Source: Deltaproteobacteria bacterium
GTDB lineage: Bacteria; Desulfobacterota; Deferrisomatia; Deferrisomatales; BM512
DNA: 42,361 bases
Reading direction: 5' to 3'
Assembly (NCBI GenBank): GCA_002869015.1
Contig: PKTT01000030.1
Location: forward strand, 1 to 42,361
The notes below the pieces were generated by a model, which did not search any database, was not told the origin of the DNA, and saw only the letters and a list, made by a program, of their open reading frames with translations. Of the stretch, positions 32,623-41,036 are shown piece after piece. A program made the position numbers and the translations under genes. The first letter of the stretch is position 1, and each line of letters begins with the position of its first letter.

Positions 32623-33620
32623 GCGGAGGGCCCTTTAAAGGGGCCCAGGTGGGTGGCGCCATCGCCGATGAGGGTGAAATGGGCGCTGTAGCGGGGTGCC
32701 GAGAGGATCTTTGCGGTGTTGCCGTCAATCCTCCTCTTAACCCCTTTATAGAAGACGTTACGCCAGTCGAGCTTGAAACACTCCGGGAAGCCTTCAAGGG
32801 TGCCCTCGTAGATTGCCGCCTGCCCGTAATCCTCCTCGCCCTCCTCAAGCTCCGCTATCTTAAAGAGCCTAAGCGTCACCGCGTAAAAGCCCACCTCACC
32901 GAGGGCCTTTGTCACCTCCGGGTCGTCAAACTCCGCCGGACATGCATCGACTATTCGGGGGTCCCTGATCCCGGCGCGCTCCGCCATCCGCATGAAGTCG
33001 CCAAGATAGAGGGTCTTATCCAGGCCGCTCCTCTTCAGGGTCTCATTCTCTATAAGGTTCTCCGGCAGGCGCCTGTCGGAGAAGAGCTCTGAGGAATAGA
33101 ACTCCCCGCCCCGCTTGAGGACCCGGTGAACCTCCTTTAAGACTTTTAATTTGTCATCGACTATGGAGAGGGCGCGATTTGAGATGACGACATCGAAGTC
33201 CTCCTTATAGAGGCCAGCATCCGATAGCGCGTCGATTGAGCCCTCCCTAAAAGCCACATTGGGCTCGGGGTGGCCGAAGCTGCGCATAACCTCCTCGACC
33301 CCGCTCCTCGCTACGGCGAGGCTCGCGGGCTCAGAGTCCAGCCCCATGACAAAACCTTTGGGACCGGTCAAGGCGGCGCAGAGGAAGACGTCGCGTCCCG
33401 TTCCGCAGCCCAGATCCAATACCCGGCAACCCGCTATGGACTCTGGAATGGGTGAACCACAGCCGGTAAATTGATTCAAAACTCCGTCGGGCAGCTTGGA
33501 GAGGAGTTGCTCCAGATTTTCAGGAGGTCTACTACACACTTCACCCTTTACGCCGCCCTTTAAGACGCCCTTTAAGACGCCGAAGTAAGGGTCCCTCATA
33601 TCCCAGCTCATAGTAGTCAT
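32619..33620 (-). CDS. ArsM-like SAM methyltransferase lacking key cysteines
   Basis: Class I SAM-dependent methyltransferase, 333 residues, built like arsenite methyltransferases: an N-terminal Cys (C29), FTGCGSPIPE (51-60), the SAM motif LDLGCGTGRD (68-77), RVLKRGGEFY, and the C-terminal part with EEGEEDYGQAAIYEGT and GNTAKIL. In ArsM the ISNCV stretch and a later Gly-Glu-Cys stretch supply two of three arsenic-binding cysteines; here they read ISNRA (R149) and RSGLDK. Arsenic methylation is therefore doubtful and the substrate unknown. The frame is open to 33698, but ATG 33620, seven bases after the upstream gene, is chosen. Confidence is for the family, not the substrate. Confidence 0.8.
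   Translation of the reverse strand: MTTMSWDMRDPYFGVLKGVLKGGVKGEVCSRPPENLEQLLSKLPDGVLNQFTGCGSPIPESIAGCRVLDLGCGTGRDVFLCAALTGPKGFVMGLDSEPASLAVARSGVEEVMRSFGHPEPNVAFREGSIDALSDAGLYKEDFDVVISNRALSIVDDKLKVLKEVHRVLKRGGEFYSSELFSDRRLPENLIENETLKRSGLDKTLYLGDFMRMAERAGIRDPRIVDACPAEFDDPEVTKALGEVGFYAVTLRLFKIAELEEGEEDYGQAAIYEGTLEGFPECFKLDWRNVFYKGVKRRIDGNTAKILSAPRYSAHFTLIGDGATHLGPFKGPSA
32628..32646. terminator. Palindrome at a convergent gene junction, possible weak terminator
   Basis: GGGCCCTTTAAAGGGGCCC, a palindrome but for one extra G, starts five bases after the YchF-family stop and encodes the last residues of the methyltransferase. It could form a stem in either transcript. There is no flanking T-run, so factor-independent termination is doubtful. 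Confidence 0.3.
33555..33578 (-). repeat. Two-copy 12-base tandem repeat in the methyltransferase gene
   Basis: Two perfect copies of a 12-base unit (33555-33566 and 33567-33578) encode VLKGVLKG at residues 15-22; a third, diverged copy follows as GVKG. It expands the segment that in ArsM precedes the first conserved cysteine. Confidence 0.9.
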
Positions 33621-33627
33621 CTGCCCC

Positions 33628-34122
33628 TCACATCTTGTATTTGCCAAAATCCTTCGGGTCCAGGGATTCAAGGTATTCCCTGATCGTCTCCTCGTCATGC
33701 TCTTTTATATCGGCGGGGAGCTGAATACCCACTCCCTCCATGAAGAGCTCCTCGCTTGCGAAGATCGGCAGCCCCATCCTCAGGGCCAACGCAACCCCAT
33801 CTGATGGCCGCGCATCCACTATCCGCAACTCTCCGTCACCCGTTGAAAGGTGGAGAGAGGAGCAGAATACGCCATCCTCAAGAGAGTCTATATCCACCTT
33901 GAGGGCCTTGCCTCCAAGCTCCTCGATGACCGCCTTCAAGAGATCATGGGTGAAGGGCCTGGGCGGCTCAACGCCCTCCATCACGTAAAGAATGGAGGCG
34001 GCTTCCAGTGGCCCTATCCAGACCGGTATTACCCTCGACCCCTCCGACTCTTTCAGGAGCAGAACCGGCTCTTCATTCTTCTCATCAAGCGCTACTGCGT
34101 CCACAACTACTTCAATAAGCAA
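33628..34122 (-). CDS. Bifunctional nuclease family protein (DUF151)
   Basis: Small cytoplasmic protein, 164 residues, of the DUF151/bifunctional nuclease family, whose plant member has nuclease activity; the bacterial role is poorly known. Seen: the VIPVWIGPLEAASI motif (31-44), PRPFTHDL (54-61), and DARPSDGVALALRM (102-115), all hallmarks of the family. A C-terminal tail of about 30 residues follows. Start is TTG 34122 with GGAGGG four bases upstream and no better start nearby. It lies 18 bases after miaB; this pairing also occurs in other deltaproteobacterial-type genomes, as far as I recall. Confidence 0.9.
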   Translation of the reverse strand: MLIEVVVDAVALDEKNEEPVLLLKESEGSRVIPVWIGPLEAASILYVMEGVEPPRPFTHDLLKAVIEELGGKALKVDIDSLEDGVFCSSLHLSTGDGELRIVDARPSDGVALALRMGLPIFASEELFMEGVGIQLPADIKEHDEETIREYLESLDPKDFGKYKM

Positions 34123-34140
34123 TGCACCCTCCAGACGCCT

Positions 34141-35466
34141 TCACGCCAGCTCCCCCACCATCGAATTTATGCCGCCGCGGGTCACCCTGACCTCCACGAC
34201 CTCTCCTATAAGGGATTTATCCCCATGAAAGTTTACGATCTTGTTCTCCGGCGTGCGGCCCATCAGCTGCCCTCCGCCGCTCTTGGAGCTGCCCTCAACA
34301 AGAGTTGGCCTAACCCGCCCTACCCACAGCTCGTTACGCTCAAGGGTGTGCTCTCGCTGAAGGTCCTGTAGGATTGCTAGGCGCGCCTCCTTCACCTCTT
34401 CGGGCAGGGCATCCTCCATCTTCGCAGCGCGGGTTCCCTCTCTAGGGGAAAATTTGAAGCTGAAGAGCCCGTCGAAGCGAACCCTCTCCATAACATCGAG
34501 GGTGGCCCTGAACTCCTCCTCACCCTCGCCGGGGAAGCCGACAATGACATCCGAGGTGATCGCTATCTCCGGCACCTCGCCCCTCAGCTTGTCGATGAGG
34601 GAGAGGTAACGCTCCACTGTGTAGCGCCTGTTCATCGCCGCCAGAATCGCATTGGAGCCTGACTGTAATGGCAGGTGTATGTGGGGCATAACCTTGTCCA
34701 CCGAATTAAAGAGCGAGATAAGTTCATCTGTGAGGTCTTTTGGGTGGCTTGTAGTGAAGCGGATCCGCTTAAGCCCCTCAACCTCGGAGACCTTTCTAAT
34801 CAGCTCAGAGAAATCGGCTCCGTCGCCGCCCTTTAGCCCATATGAGTTTACATTCTGCCCAAGGAGGGTCACCTCCCTAACCCCGCCCGCCACGTGGCGG
34901 CGCACCTCCGAGACTATATCCTCACTCGGTCGGGAGAGCTCTCGCCCCCTGACGTAGGGGACAATGCAGTAAGCGCAGTAGTTGTCGCACCCCTGCATAA
35001 CCGTTACAAAGGCTTTCAGCCCATCCTGTGAGGAGGAGTGGGCGTAAAGCTTCTCCATCGTGGAGGGGTCTTCGCCCATCCCTATCCAGACCGGCTGACG
35101 GCGTTTTTCCTTTACCTCATCGACCATCTCAAGGATGCGGTGCATCGCCTGTGTGCCAAAGACAAAATCCACGTATGGGACTCGGGAGAGCACCCCCTCG
35201 CCCGCTGATTGGGCCATGCAGCCGCCGACGCCGATGACCATCCCCGGCCGCTTGGCTTTGAGCTGTTTGTAGCGTCCAATCTGTGAGTAAGCCTTCTGCT
35301 CCGCCTTTTCGCGGATGGCGCAGGTGTTGACCAGTATGACGTCGGCGTCGGCTGGGCGCGCCGCCTCATCGTAACCCGCGCCGCGCATTATTCCGGCCAT
35401 AGCCTCCGAGTCATGGTCATTCATCTGGCACCCGAAGGTTTGTATGAAAAATTTGCCCTTCTTCAA
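34141..35466 (-). CDS. miaB: tRNA methylthiotransferase MiaB
   Basis: Radical-SAM enzyme that adds a methylthio group to i6A37 of tRNA. The N-terminal domain has the three auxiliary-cluster cysteines C13, C49 and C83; the radical-SAM triad is C160, C164 and C167 (GCDNYCAYC). A TRAM domain closes the 441-residue protein (about 375-438). VPYVRGRELSR after the triad fits MiaB rather than MtaB or RimO. Start is TTG 35466 with AGG seven bases upstream; the next in-frame ATG would remove C13. It follows dnaE by 15 bases. Confidence 0.95.
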   Translation of the reverse strand: MKKGKFFIQTFGCQMNDHDSEAMAGIMRGAGYDEAARPADADVILVNTCAIREKAEQKAYSQIGRYKQLKAKRPGMVIGVGGCMAQSAGEGVLSRVPYVDFVFGTQAMHRILEMVDEVKEKRRQPVWIGMGEDPSTMEKLYAHSSSQDGLKAFVTVMQGCDNYCAYCIVPYVRGRELSRPSEDIVSEVRRHVAGGVREVTLLGQNVNSYGLKGGDGADFSELIRKVSEVEGLKRIRFTTSHPKDLTDELISLFNSVDKVMPHIHLPLQSGSNAILAAMNRRYTVERYLSLIDKLRGEVPEIAITSDVIVGFPGEGEEEFRATLDVMERVRFDGLFSFKFSPREGTRAAKMEDALPEEVKEARLAILQDLQREHTLERNELWVGRVRPTLVEGSSKSGGGQLMGRTPENKIVNFHGDKSLIGEVVEVRVTRGGINSMVGELA

Positions 35467-35481
35467 AACTTTACCTATCTC

Positions 35482-38400
35482 CTACCTGAAGGTTAGCACC
35501 TGCGCGCCAAAGAGGTCTGATATCGACTTCTTGAGCGCGGCTGAGGGCGCTACCGAGTATTTATCCGGGACCTTAAGCACTGTCGTCCCTTTACCGGGGA
35601 ACTCTACGTCGATACGCACCGGGCACTCTCCCCGGAACTGCCCGGAGGTCAAGACGCTCGTAAGCGCGTTTACGTCTGCCTCGGAGTGTATGCCTGCGTT
35701 GAACTTTATCCTCACCGCGCGGGTAAGCACCTCAGTCGCCTCTGCTAGGGGGACAATGCGATCCGCTAGCACTTTTGCCGCATCGTCTCCCCGCTCAAGG
35801 GAGCCGCGAACGATTATCGGCTCCTCCGAGCGCAGGCTCTCCATAGTTGCTTCGTAGACGTTCGGGAAGACCACTATCTCTATCGCCCCCTCCATATCCT
35901 CAAGGAGGACAAAGGCCATCTTCTTGCCGTTTTTGGTGATCTTCTCTTTTATAGAGGCCACCGAGCCACCCAGGGTCACCTGACTCTTGTCCGCGCCGCC
36001 CTCCACTATGGCAGCTATGGTGCCGTCGGCGTGCGCCTCAAGGTGCTCGCTCCACTCCCGCAAGGGATGCCCCGAGACATAAAAGCCCAGGAGCTCCTTT
36101 TCCGCGCGGAGCTTGTCCGCAGGGGAGAGGTCAGGCAGGTCCGGCAGATTATCCGACCCCTCATCCTCCTCATTCCCCGAAGGCTCCGGCGCGAGCGCGT
36201 CGAAGAAGTTGAACTGGCCCCGCGCGCGGTCCTTCTGAATTACCGAGGCGCGCTCCAGCGCCAAATCTAAGTAGGCGAGGTATTGCGAGCGCAGCCCGCC
36301 AAGCGAGTCGAAGGCCCCGCAATTTATCAATGACTCAATAACTTTGCGATTAACGCGCTTTAGGTCAACCCGCTCTGCGAAGTCAACAAGCCCCGTGAAG
36401 GGCCCATCCTTATCGCGGGTCGCTATAATCGACTCTATTGCGCCCTCGCCGACATTTTTTACCGCTGCCAGGCCAAAGCGAATTTTTCCCGCGGAAACTG
36501 AGAAAAATATATCCGATTCATTTATGTCGGGGGGAAGCACCTCGATGTGCATCTCCCGGCACTCATTCAGGTTCTTTACGATCTTGTCTGAGTGGGCGCG
36601 GTCGTTGGTAAGGAGCGACGCCATGAACTCCACGGGGTAGTGGGCCTTCAAATACGCCGTCTGGTAGGCGATTAGGGCGTATGCGGCGGAGTGGGATTTG
36701 TTGAAGCCGTATTTGGCGAACTCCGCCATTAGGTCAAAAATCTTAACCGCTTTAGCCTCGGGGATATTATTTTCACGGGCACCCGAGAGGAAGCGCTCCT
36801 TTTGCTTCTCCATCTCCTCGGCGATCTTTTTGCCCATCGCCCGCCTAAGCAGATCCGCCTCACCGAGGCTGTAGTTGGCGAGGACCTGAGCAACCTTCAT
36901 AACCTGTTCCTGATAGAGGATTATACCGTAGGAGTCCTTCAGGATAGGCTCAAGCTGGTCCAGCTCATAGACGGTTGGTATCTCGCCATGCTTTCGCCTG
37001 ATGAAGTCCTCAACCATGCCGGAGCCGAGCGGGCCGGGCCGGTATAGGGCGACGAGGGCGATTATATCCTCAAAGACAGATGGCCTCAGGTTGACCATAA
37101 GCTCCTTCATCCCGGAGGACTCAAGCTGAAACACTCCGGTGGTCTCTCCCCTGCCGAGGAGGTCATAGACGGCGGAGTCGTCCATCGGGATGTGGTCGAT
37201 ATCTATAGGCTCTTCACCCGGATGGGATTTTTGGATAAGGTCTAGCGCGGTCTCAATCACCGTCAGGGTCTTAAGGCCGAGGAAGTCAAACTTGATGAGG
37301 CCGATCGACTCCACCGCCTTCATCGCGAACTGGGTAACAGTCTCACCCTCCTTGCCGTTGTAGACAGGGAGGAAGTTCTCAAGGGGCTTGTCGGAGATAA
37401 CGATGCCCGCCGCGTGGGTGGAGGCGTGACGGTTAAGCCCCTCAAGGCGCAGCGCATGCTTTATCAGCTCTGCAATGCGCGGGTCGGCTTCCATCGCTTT
37501 TTTTATCTCCGGCTCCTTGACCAGCGCCTCCTTAAGGGTGATTCCTAGCTGGTCGGGGACCAGCTTGGCGATGCGGTCGACCTCGGAGAGGGGAACATCG
37601 AGGGCCCTGCCGACATCGCGGATAACGGCGCGGGCCAGCATCTTCCCGAAGGTTGTGATCTGCGCTACCTGGTCGGAGCCATAATGGCTGGTAACGTAAT
37701 CGATGACTTTCTGCCGATTCTCAAAGCAAAAGTCCACGTCGATATCAGGCATCGATATACGCTCTGGGTTTAAAAAGCGCTCGAAGAGCAGATCGTAGGG
37801 GATTGGGTCTATGTTGGTTATGCGAAGCGCCCAAGCGACAAGGCTGCCTGCCGCCGAGCCGCGCCCCGGCCCCACCGCCACATCATTTTCCTTAGCCCAG
37901 TTGATGAAATCCTGCACGATTAGGAAGTACCCGGGGAAGTCCATCTCACGTATGACGCGCAGCTCCGTCTCCAGCCGCTCTTCGTAGCTCTTGCGCGTCG
38001 CCTCTTCCGCCTCCGGGGAGTCGAAGTGAAAGTGCTCAAGACGTTTTTGAAGCCCCTCTCGGGCGAGGCGGTCCATACAGTCTGCGAGGGACTCATTCTC
38101 CTGGGTATCGTACTTGGGGAAGTGGTAGGTGTTGAAATCGAGTTCGACGTTACACCGGTTGGCAATCTCGATTGTGTTGGTTATCGCCTCGGGGCAGTGG
38201 GAAAAAAGCTCGCTCATCTCCTCGGGGCTGCGGACGTAGAGGGCGTCGGTCTCCATGCGCATCCTCTTTTCATCCGCCATCGTCTTACCCATCTGTATAC
38301 AGAGGAGCACCTCATGGCTTAAGGCGTCCTCTCGCTCTAGGTAGTGGCAATCATTGGTAGCGACGAGGGGTATGGAGAGCTCCCGCCCGAGCTCTATAAG

Positions 38401-38979
38401 CCCTGAGTTCACCTCTTTTTGCTCTTTGAAGCCGTTCTCCATAAGCTCGAAGTAGTAATTGCCCTCACCGAAGATCCCGGCGTACTCCTCCGCTACCTGC
38501 CTGGCCTTCTCTAAGCGGCCTCGTCTCAGGTTGAAGGGGACTTCTCCCTGTAGGCATGCCGAAAGGCCGATAAGCCCGCCGGATAGCTCCCGCAAAATAT
38601 CTTTGTCGATACGCGGCTTGTAGTAAAAGCCCTTTCGGTTTGCGGCGCTTACGAGGCGGCAGAGGTTTGAGTACCCCTCCTGATTCCTGGCTAGCAGGAT
38701 TAGGTGGTAGTAGTTCTCTCCATCGGCGCCGGGGGTGCGGTCGCCCATGCGCCCCGGCGAGACGTAGGCCTCACAGCCGATAATGGGCTTAACCCCGGCC
38801 TTCATCGCCGCCTTGTAAAACTCCACGGTGCCGTACATTGCGCCGTGGTCGGTCATGGCGAGGGAGGGCAGCCTCAAATCTTTCGCCTTCTGGAAGAGGT
38901 CGGGGAGGCGGATCGCCCCGTCAAGCAGGGAATACTCCGTATGGAGGTGAAGATGGGTGAAGTTGGCGTGGCCGGGCAT
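35482..38979 (-). CDS. dnaE: DNA polymerase III alpha subunit
   Basis: Replicative polymerase catalytic subunit, 1165 residues, as in E. coli DnaE (1160). The N-terminal PHP domain opens with HLHTEYSLLDG (11-21) and MTDHGAMYG (42-50), and its metal-site residues appear intact. The polymerase core has VGPGRGSAAGSLVAW and the catalytic PDIDVDF near residue 400, then the fingers region with KSHSAAYALIAYQTAYLKAH. A tandem HhH region and an OB fold (VASIKEKITKNGKKMAFV) follow. It is in line with yicC (24-base gap) and miaB. Confidence 0.97.
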   Translation of the reverse strand: MPGHANFTHLHLHTEYSLLDGAIRLPDLFQKAKDLRLPSLAMTDHGAMYGTVEFYKAAMKAGVKPIIGCEAYVSPGRMGDRTPGADGENYYHLILLARNQEGYSNLCRLVSAANRKGFYYKPRIDKDILRELSGGLIGLSACLQGEVPFNLRRGRLEKARQVAEEYAGIFGEGNYYFELMENGFKEQKEVNSGLIELGRELSIPLVATNDCHYLEREDALSHEVLLCIQMGKTMADEKRMRMETDALYVRSPEEMSELFSHCPEAITNTIEIANRCNVELDFNTYHFPKYDTQENESLADCMDRLAREGLQKRLEHFHFDSPEAEEATRKSYEERLETELRVIREMDFPGYFLIVQDFINWAKENDVAVGPGRGSAAGSLVAWALRITNIDPIPYDLLFERFLNPERISMPDIDVDFCFENRQKVIDYVTSHYGSDQVAQITTFGKMLARAVIRDVGRALDVPLSEVDRIAKLVPDQLGITLKEALVKEPEIKKAMEADPRIAELIKHALRLEGLNRHASTHAAGIVISDKPLENFLPVYNGKEGETVTQFAMKAVESIGLIKFDFLGLKTLTVIETALDLIQKSHPGEEPIDIDHIPMDDSAVYDLLGRGETTGVFQLESSGMKELMVNLRPSVFEDIIALVALYRPGPLGSGMVEDFIRRKHGEIPTVYELDQLEPILKDSYGIILYQEQVMKVAQVLANYSLGEADLLRRAMGKKIAEEMEKQKERFLSGARENNIPEAKAVKIFDLMAEFAKYGFNKSHSAAYALIAYQTAYLKAHYPVEFMASLLTNDRAHSDKIVKNLNECREMHIEVLPPDINESDIFFSVSAGKIRFGLAAVKNVGEGAIESIIATRDKDGPFTGLVDFAERVDLKRVNRKVIESLINCGAFDSLGGLRSQYLAYLDLALERASVIQKDRARGQFNFFDALAPEPSGNEEDEGSDNLPDLPDLSPADKLRAEKELLGFYVSGHPLREWSEHLEAHADGTIAAIVEGGADKSQVTLGGSVASIKEKITKNGKKMAFVLLEDMEGAIEIVVFPNVYEATMESLRSEEPIIVRGSLERGDDAAKVLADRIVPLAEATEVLTRAVRIKFNAGIHSEADVNALTSVLTSGQFRGECPVRIDVEFPGKGTTVLKVPDKYSVAPSAALKKSISDLFGAQVLTFR

Positions 38980-39003
38980 ATATCTATCCTGAATCTTTGA
39001 TTG

Positions 39004-39891
39004 TTATTCTATGTTCTGTACCTGTTCGCGTATCTTCTCAAGCTCCGCCTTCATCTCGACTACGACGCGCGCCGCCGCCGCGTCTGGCGATTTTGAGCCG
39101 ATGGTGTTTGTCTCCCGGTTCATCTCCTGTATAAGGAAATCTATCTTTCGCCCAACGGCGCCCTCGGTATCGAGGAGCTCACGAAATTTGTCGAGGTGGC
39201 TATTGAGGCGGGTTATCTCCTCGGAGATATCCGCCCGGTCAGCGAAGAGGGCGACCTCAAGCGCTACGCGGTCGGCAATAGCGTTGACATCCACGCCATC
39301 GGGAGCGAGCTCGACAATCCTCTTTTCAAAGCGGCTTCGCTGCTCGGCGATTATCTGCGGGCGATGTTCCCCTACCTCTGAGACAAGGCCCTCAAACAGC
39401 TCCAACCTGTCGAGGAGGTCGGCATGGAGGTCGCTCCCCTCCCGCAGCCTCAAAGCGTCCAGGTCTCGAAGCGCCTCCTCGAAGATCGGCTTTACCGCCG
39501 CCCACAGCTCATCGGCGGTCATATCAAGCTCGGACTGGCTGAAGAGCTCTCCGAAACCCAGCAGGTGGGAGAGCTCTATCCCGCCCTCAAGCCCGAACTC
39601 CTCTTTAAGCTCTTTAAGCGCCTTTATCACTCCGCCAGCGGCCCGCTTATTTATCCTTGGCTCCTGTTGCGCTCCGCCCGCCCTGTTCCAGCTGGCGAAT
39701 ACGGAGATTTGTCCCCTGGACAGGTGCTCCTTGGCGAGCGCTTGAATATTGGTTTCAAGAGGCGCAAGGTCCTGCGGGAGCTTTGCGAAGAAGTTGAAGT
39801 AGCGGTGGTTTACCGCTTTGAAGTCTACATAAAGGTGCTTGGCCTGAACCTCCCCCTCTGCGGAACCGTACCCTGTCATTGACCTTATCAT
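39004..39891 (-). CDS. yicC: YicC family protein
   Basis: Cytoplasmic protein of the YicC family, reported to be an endoribonuclease in E. coli. The 295-residue sequence has the invariant start MIRSMTGYG and, late in the chain, DFLIQEMNRETNTIGSKS, which marks the C-terminal DUF1732 part. The frame extends to a GTG at 39909, but the ATG at 39891 matches the family start and has AGGA eight bases upstream. It lies between rfaE1 (24-base gap) and dnaE (24-base gap). Confidence 0.95.
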   Translation of the reverse strand: MIRSMTGYGSAEGEVQAKHLYVDFKAVNHRYFNFFAKLPQDLAPLETNIQALAKEHLSRGQISVFASWNRAGGAQQEPRINKRAAGGVIKALKELKEEFGLEGGIELSHLLGFGELFSQSELDMTADELWAAVKPIFEEALRDLDALRLREGSDLHADLLDRLELFEGLVSEVGEHRPQIIAEQRSRFEKRIVELAPDGVDVNAIADRVALEVALFADRADISEEITRLNSHLDKFRELLDTEGAVGRKIDFLIQEMNRETNTIGSKSPDAAAARVVVEMKAELEKIREQVQNIE

Positions 39892-39915
39892 CTGCCGTAT
39901 CCTTTCCACAGGGCG

Positions 39916-40905
39916 CTACGCCCCCTCAATCAATTCTGCCGGTGAGACCACAGCCGTTCCCAGCTTCCCTACCACTATGCCGCTGGCGATGTTAGCCAAC
40001 AGCGCGGCTTCCGTGAGGTCGGCCCCAGCCGCCCAAGCAAGGGTGAGAATCGATATCGCTGTATCTCCCGCGCCCGTTACGTCGTATACATCCTTTGCCT
40101 GCGTTGGTATGTGCGTGGTTATTCCGTCCCGCCTGACCAGGGTCATGCCCCGCTCGCCCCTTGTGACCAGCATGGCGCCGGCAGCAAGCATTTCCATCAG
40201 CTTTTTGCCCGCGACCTCCGCTTCCTCATCCGTGCCCACGGGCAGCCCGCTCATCTCTTCAGTCTCTTTTGCGTTAGGGGTCAAAACCCCCGCGCCTCTG
40301 TAACAGTTTGTGTTGGGCGGTTTCGGGTCTACAGAGAGTGGAATACCTCTTTCTTTTGCCAACTCTGCCACCGCCGAAAAGAGCTCGCGGGTGATTATCC
40401 CCTTGCCGTAATCGGAGATTACAACTGCGTCGGCGCGGCCCACCGCATCAAGGGCGCGCTCTTTGACCTTGAGCGCTATCTCAAGGGGCAGCGGTGACTT
40501 CTCCTCACGGTCAAAGCGTACTACTTGCTGGTGCTGAGCTATTATGCGGGTCTTTACCGCTGTGGGGCGGCCCGGATCGGTTACTATACCCTTGCCTCGT
40601 CCACCGGCCTTTTCCAGGAGCGCTAGAAACTCAACCGCCTCTGCATCATCGCCCGCTACTCCGACCAGCTCTGGGGCGGCGCCAAGGGAGGCTATATTCC
40701 TCACGACGTTGGCCGCGCCGCCTAAGAGGTGTCGCTCCTCCCTCAGGTCAACCACCGGAACCGGAGCCTCAGGGGAGATACGGGAGACGGAGCCATAGAG
40801 GAATTTATCCAGTATGAGGTCGCCGATTACGGCGATTCGCTTTTGCGCCATCTTGCCGAGGAGCGCCTTTAAAGCATCCTCGCTAAAATGTCTGTTAAAT
40901 GTCAT
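39916..40905 (-). CDS. rfaE1: D-glycero-beta-D-manno-heptose-7-phosphate kinase (RfaE1)
   Basis: Phosphorylates heptose-7-phosphate at C1 on the way to ADP-heptose for LPS core. The 329-residue protein is a PfkB-family kinase with GGAANVVRNIASLGA (62-76), DPKPPNTNCY (193-202) and the DVTGAGDT motif (275-282) with D281 as catalytic base. It corresponds to the N-terminal half of E. coli HldE; the nucleotidyltransferase half (RfaE2) is not attached and must be elsewhere. The start is ATG 40905, or the GTG directly before it. Neighbouring GT4 and GT9 genes agree with LPS work. Confidence 0.94.
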   Translation of the reverse strand: MTFNRHFSEDALKALLGKMAQKRIAVIGDLILDKFLYGSVSRISPEAPVPVVDLREERHLLGGAANVVRNIASLGAAPELVGVAGDDAEAVEFLALLEKAGGRGKGIVTDPGRPTAVKTRIIAQHQQVVRFDREEKSPLPLEIALKVKERALDAVGRADAVVISDYGKGIITRELFSAVAELAKERGIPLSVDPKPPNTNCYRGAGVLTPNAKETEEMSGLPVGTDEEAEVAGKKLMEMLAAGAMLVTRGERGMTLVRRDGITTHIPTQAKDVYDVTGAGDTAISILTLAWAAGADLTEAALLANIASGIVVGKLGTAVVSPAELIEGA

Positions 40906-41007
40906 CACTCTTGCGCTCTTTACAGGTCGGGGGTTTCTTGGGCAGCTGTCAGGCTCGGCTCAAGCCCTCTGGGGATAAACTCCGCTGGTGCCCACCGTGA
41001 AATTTTG

Positions 41008-41036
41008 AGTATAAGATCAATGAGCGTCGCTGGAAA
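41008..41036 (-). promoter_or_regulatory. Possible promoter of the rfaE1-yicC-dnaE unit
   Basis: On the minus strand TTTCCA (41031-41036), a 17-base spacer and TATACT (41008-41013, five of six). The start would be near 41001, giving a leader of about 95 bases before rfaE1. It overlaps the last codons of the GT4 gene, and the 111-base gap after that gene shows nothing else clear. Confidence 0.38.

Noticed and set aside
33621-33698. Longer N-terminus for the methyltransferase
   Set aside because: It would overlap the DUF151 gene by more than 70 bases and adds an Arg-rich stretch without similarity to the family.
39011-39745. Plus-strand open frame of 244 codons
   Set aside because: It lies fully antisense to yicC, and its translation is Ser/Arg-rich with no family pattern, as expected of a mirror frame in this GC-rich DNA. 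The same holds for frames at 15545-16258, 10916-11548 and 8517-9026.
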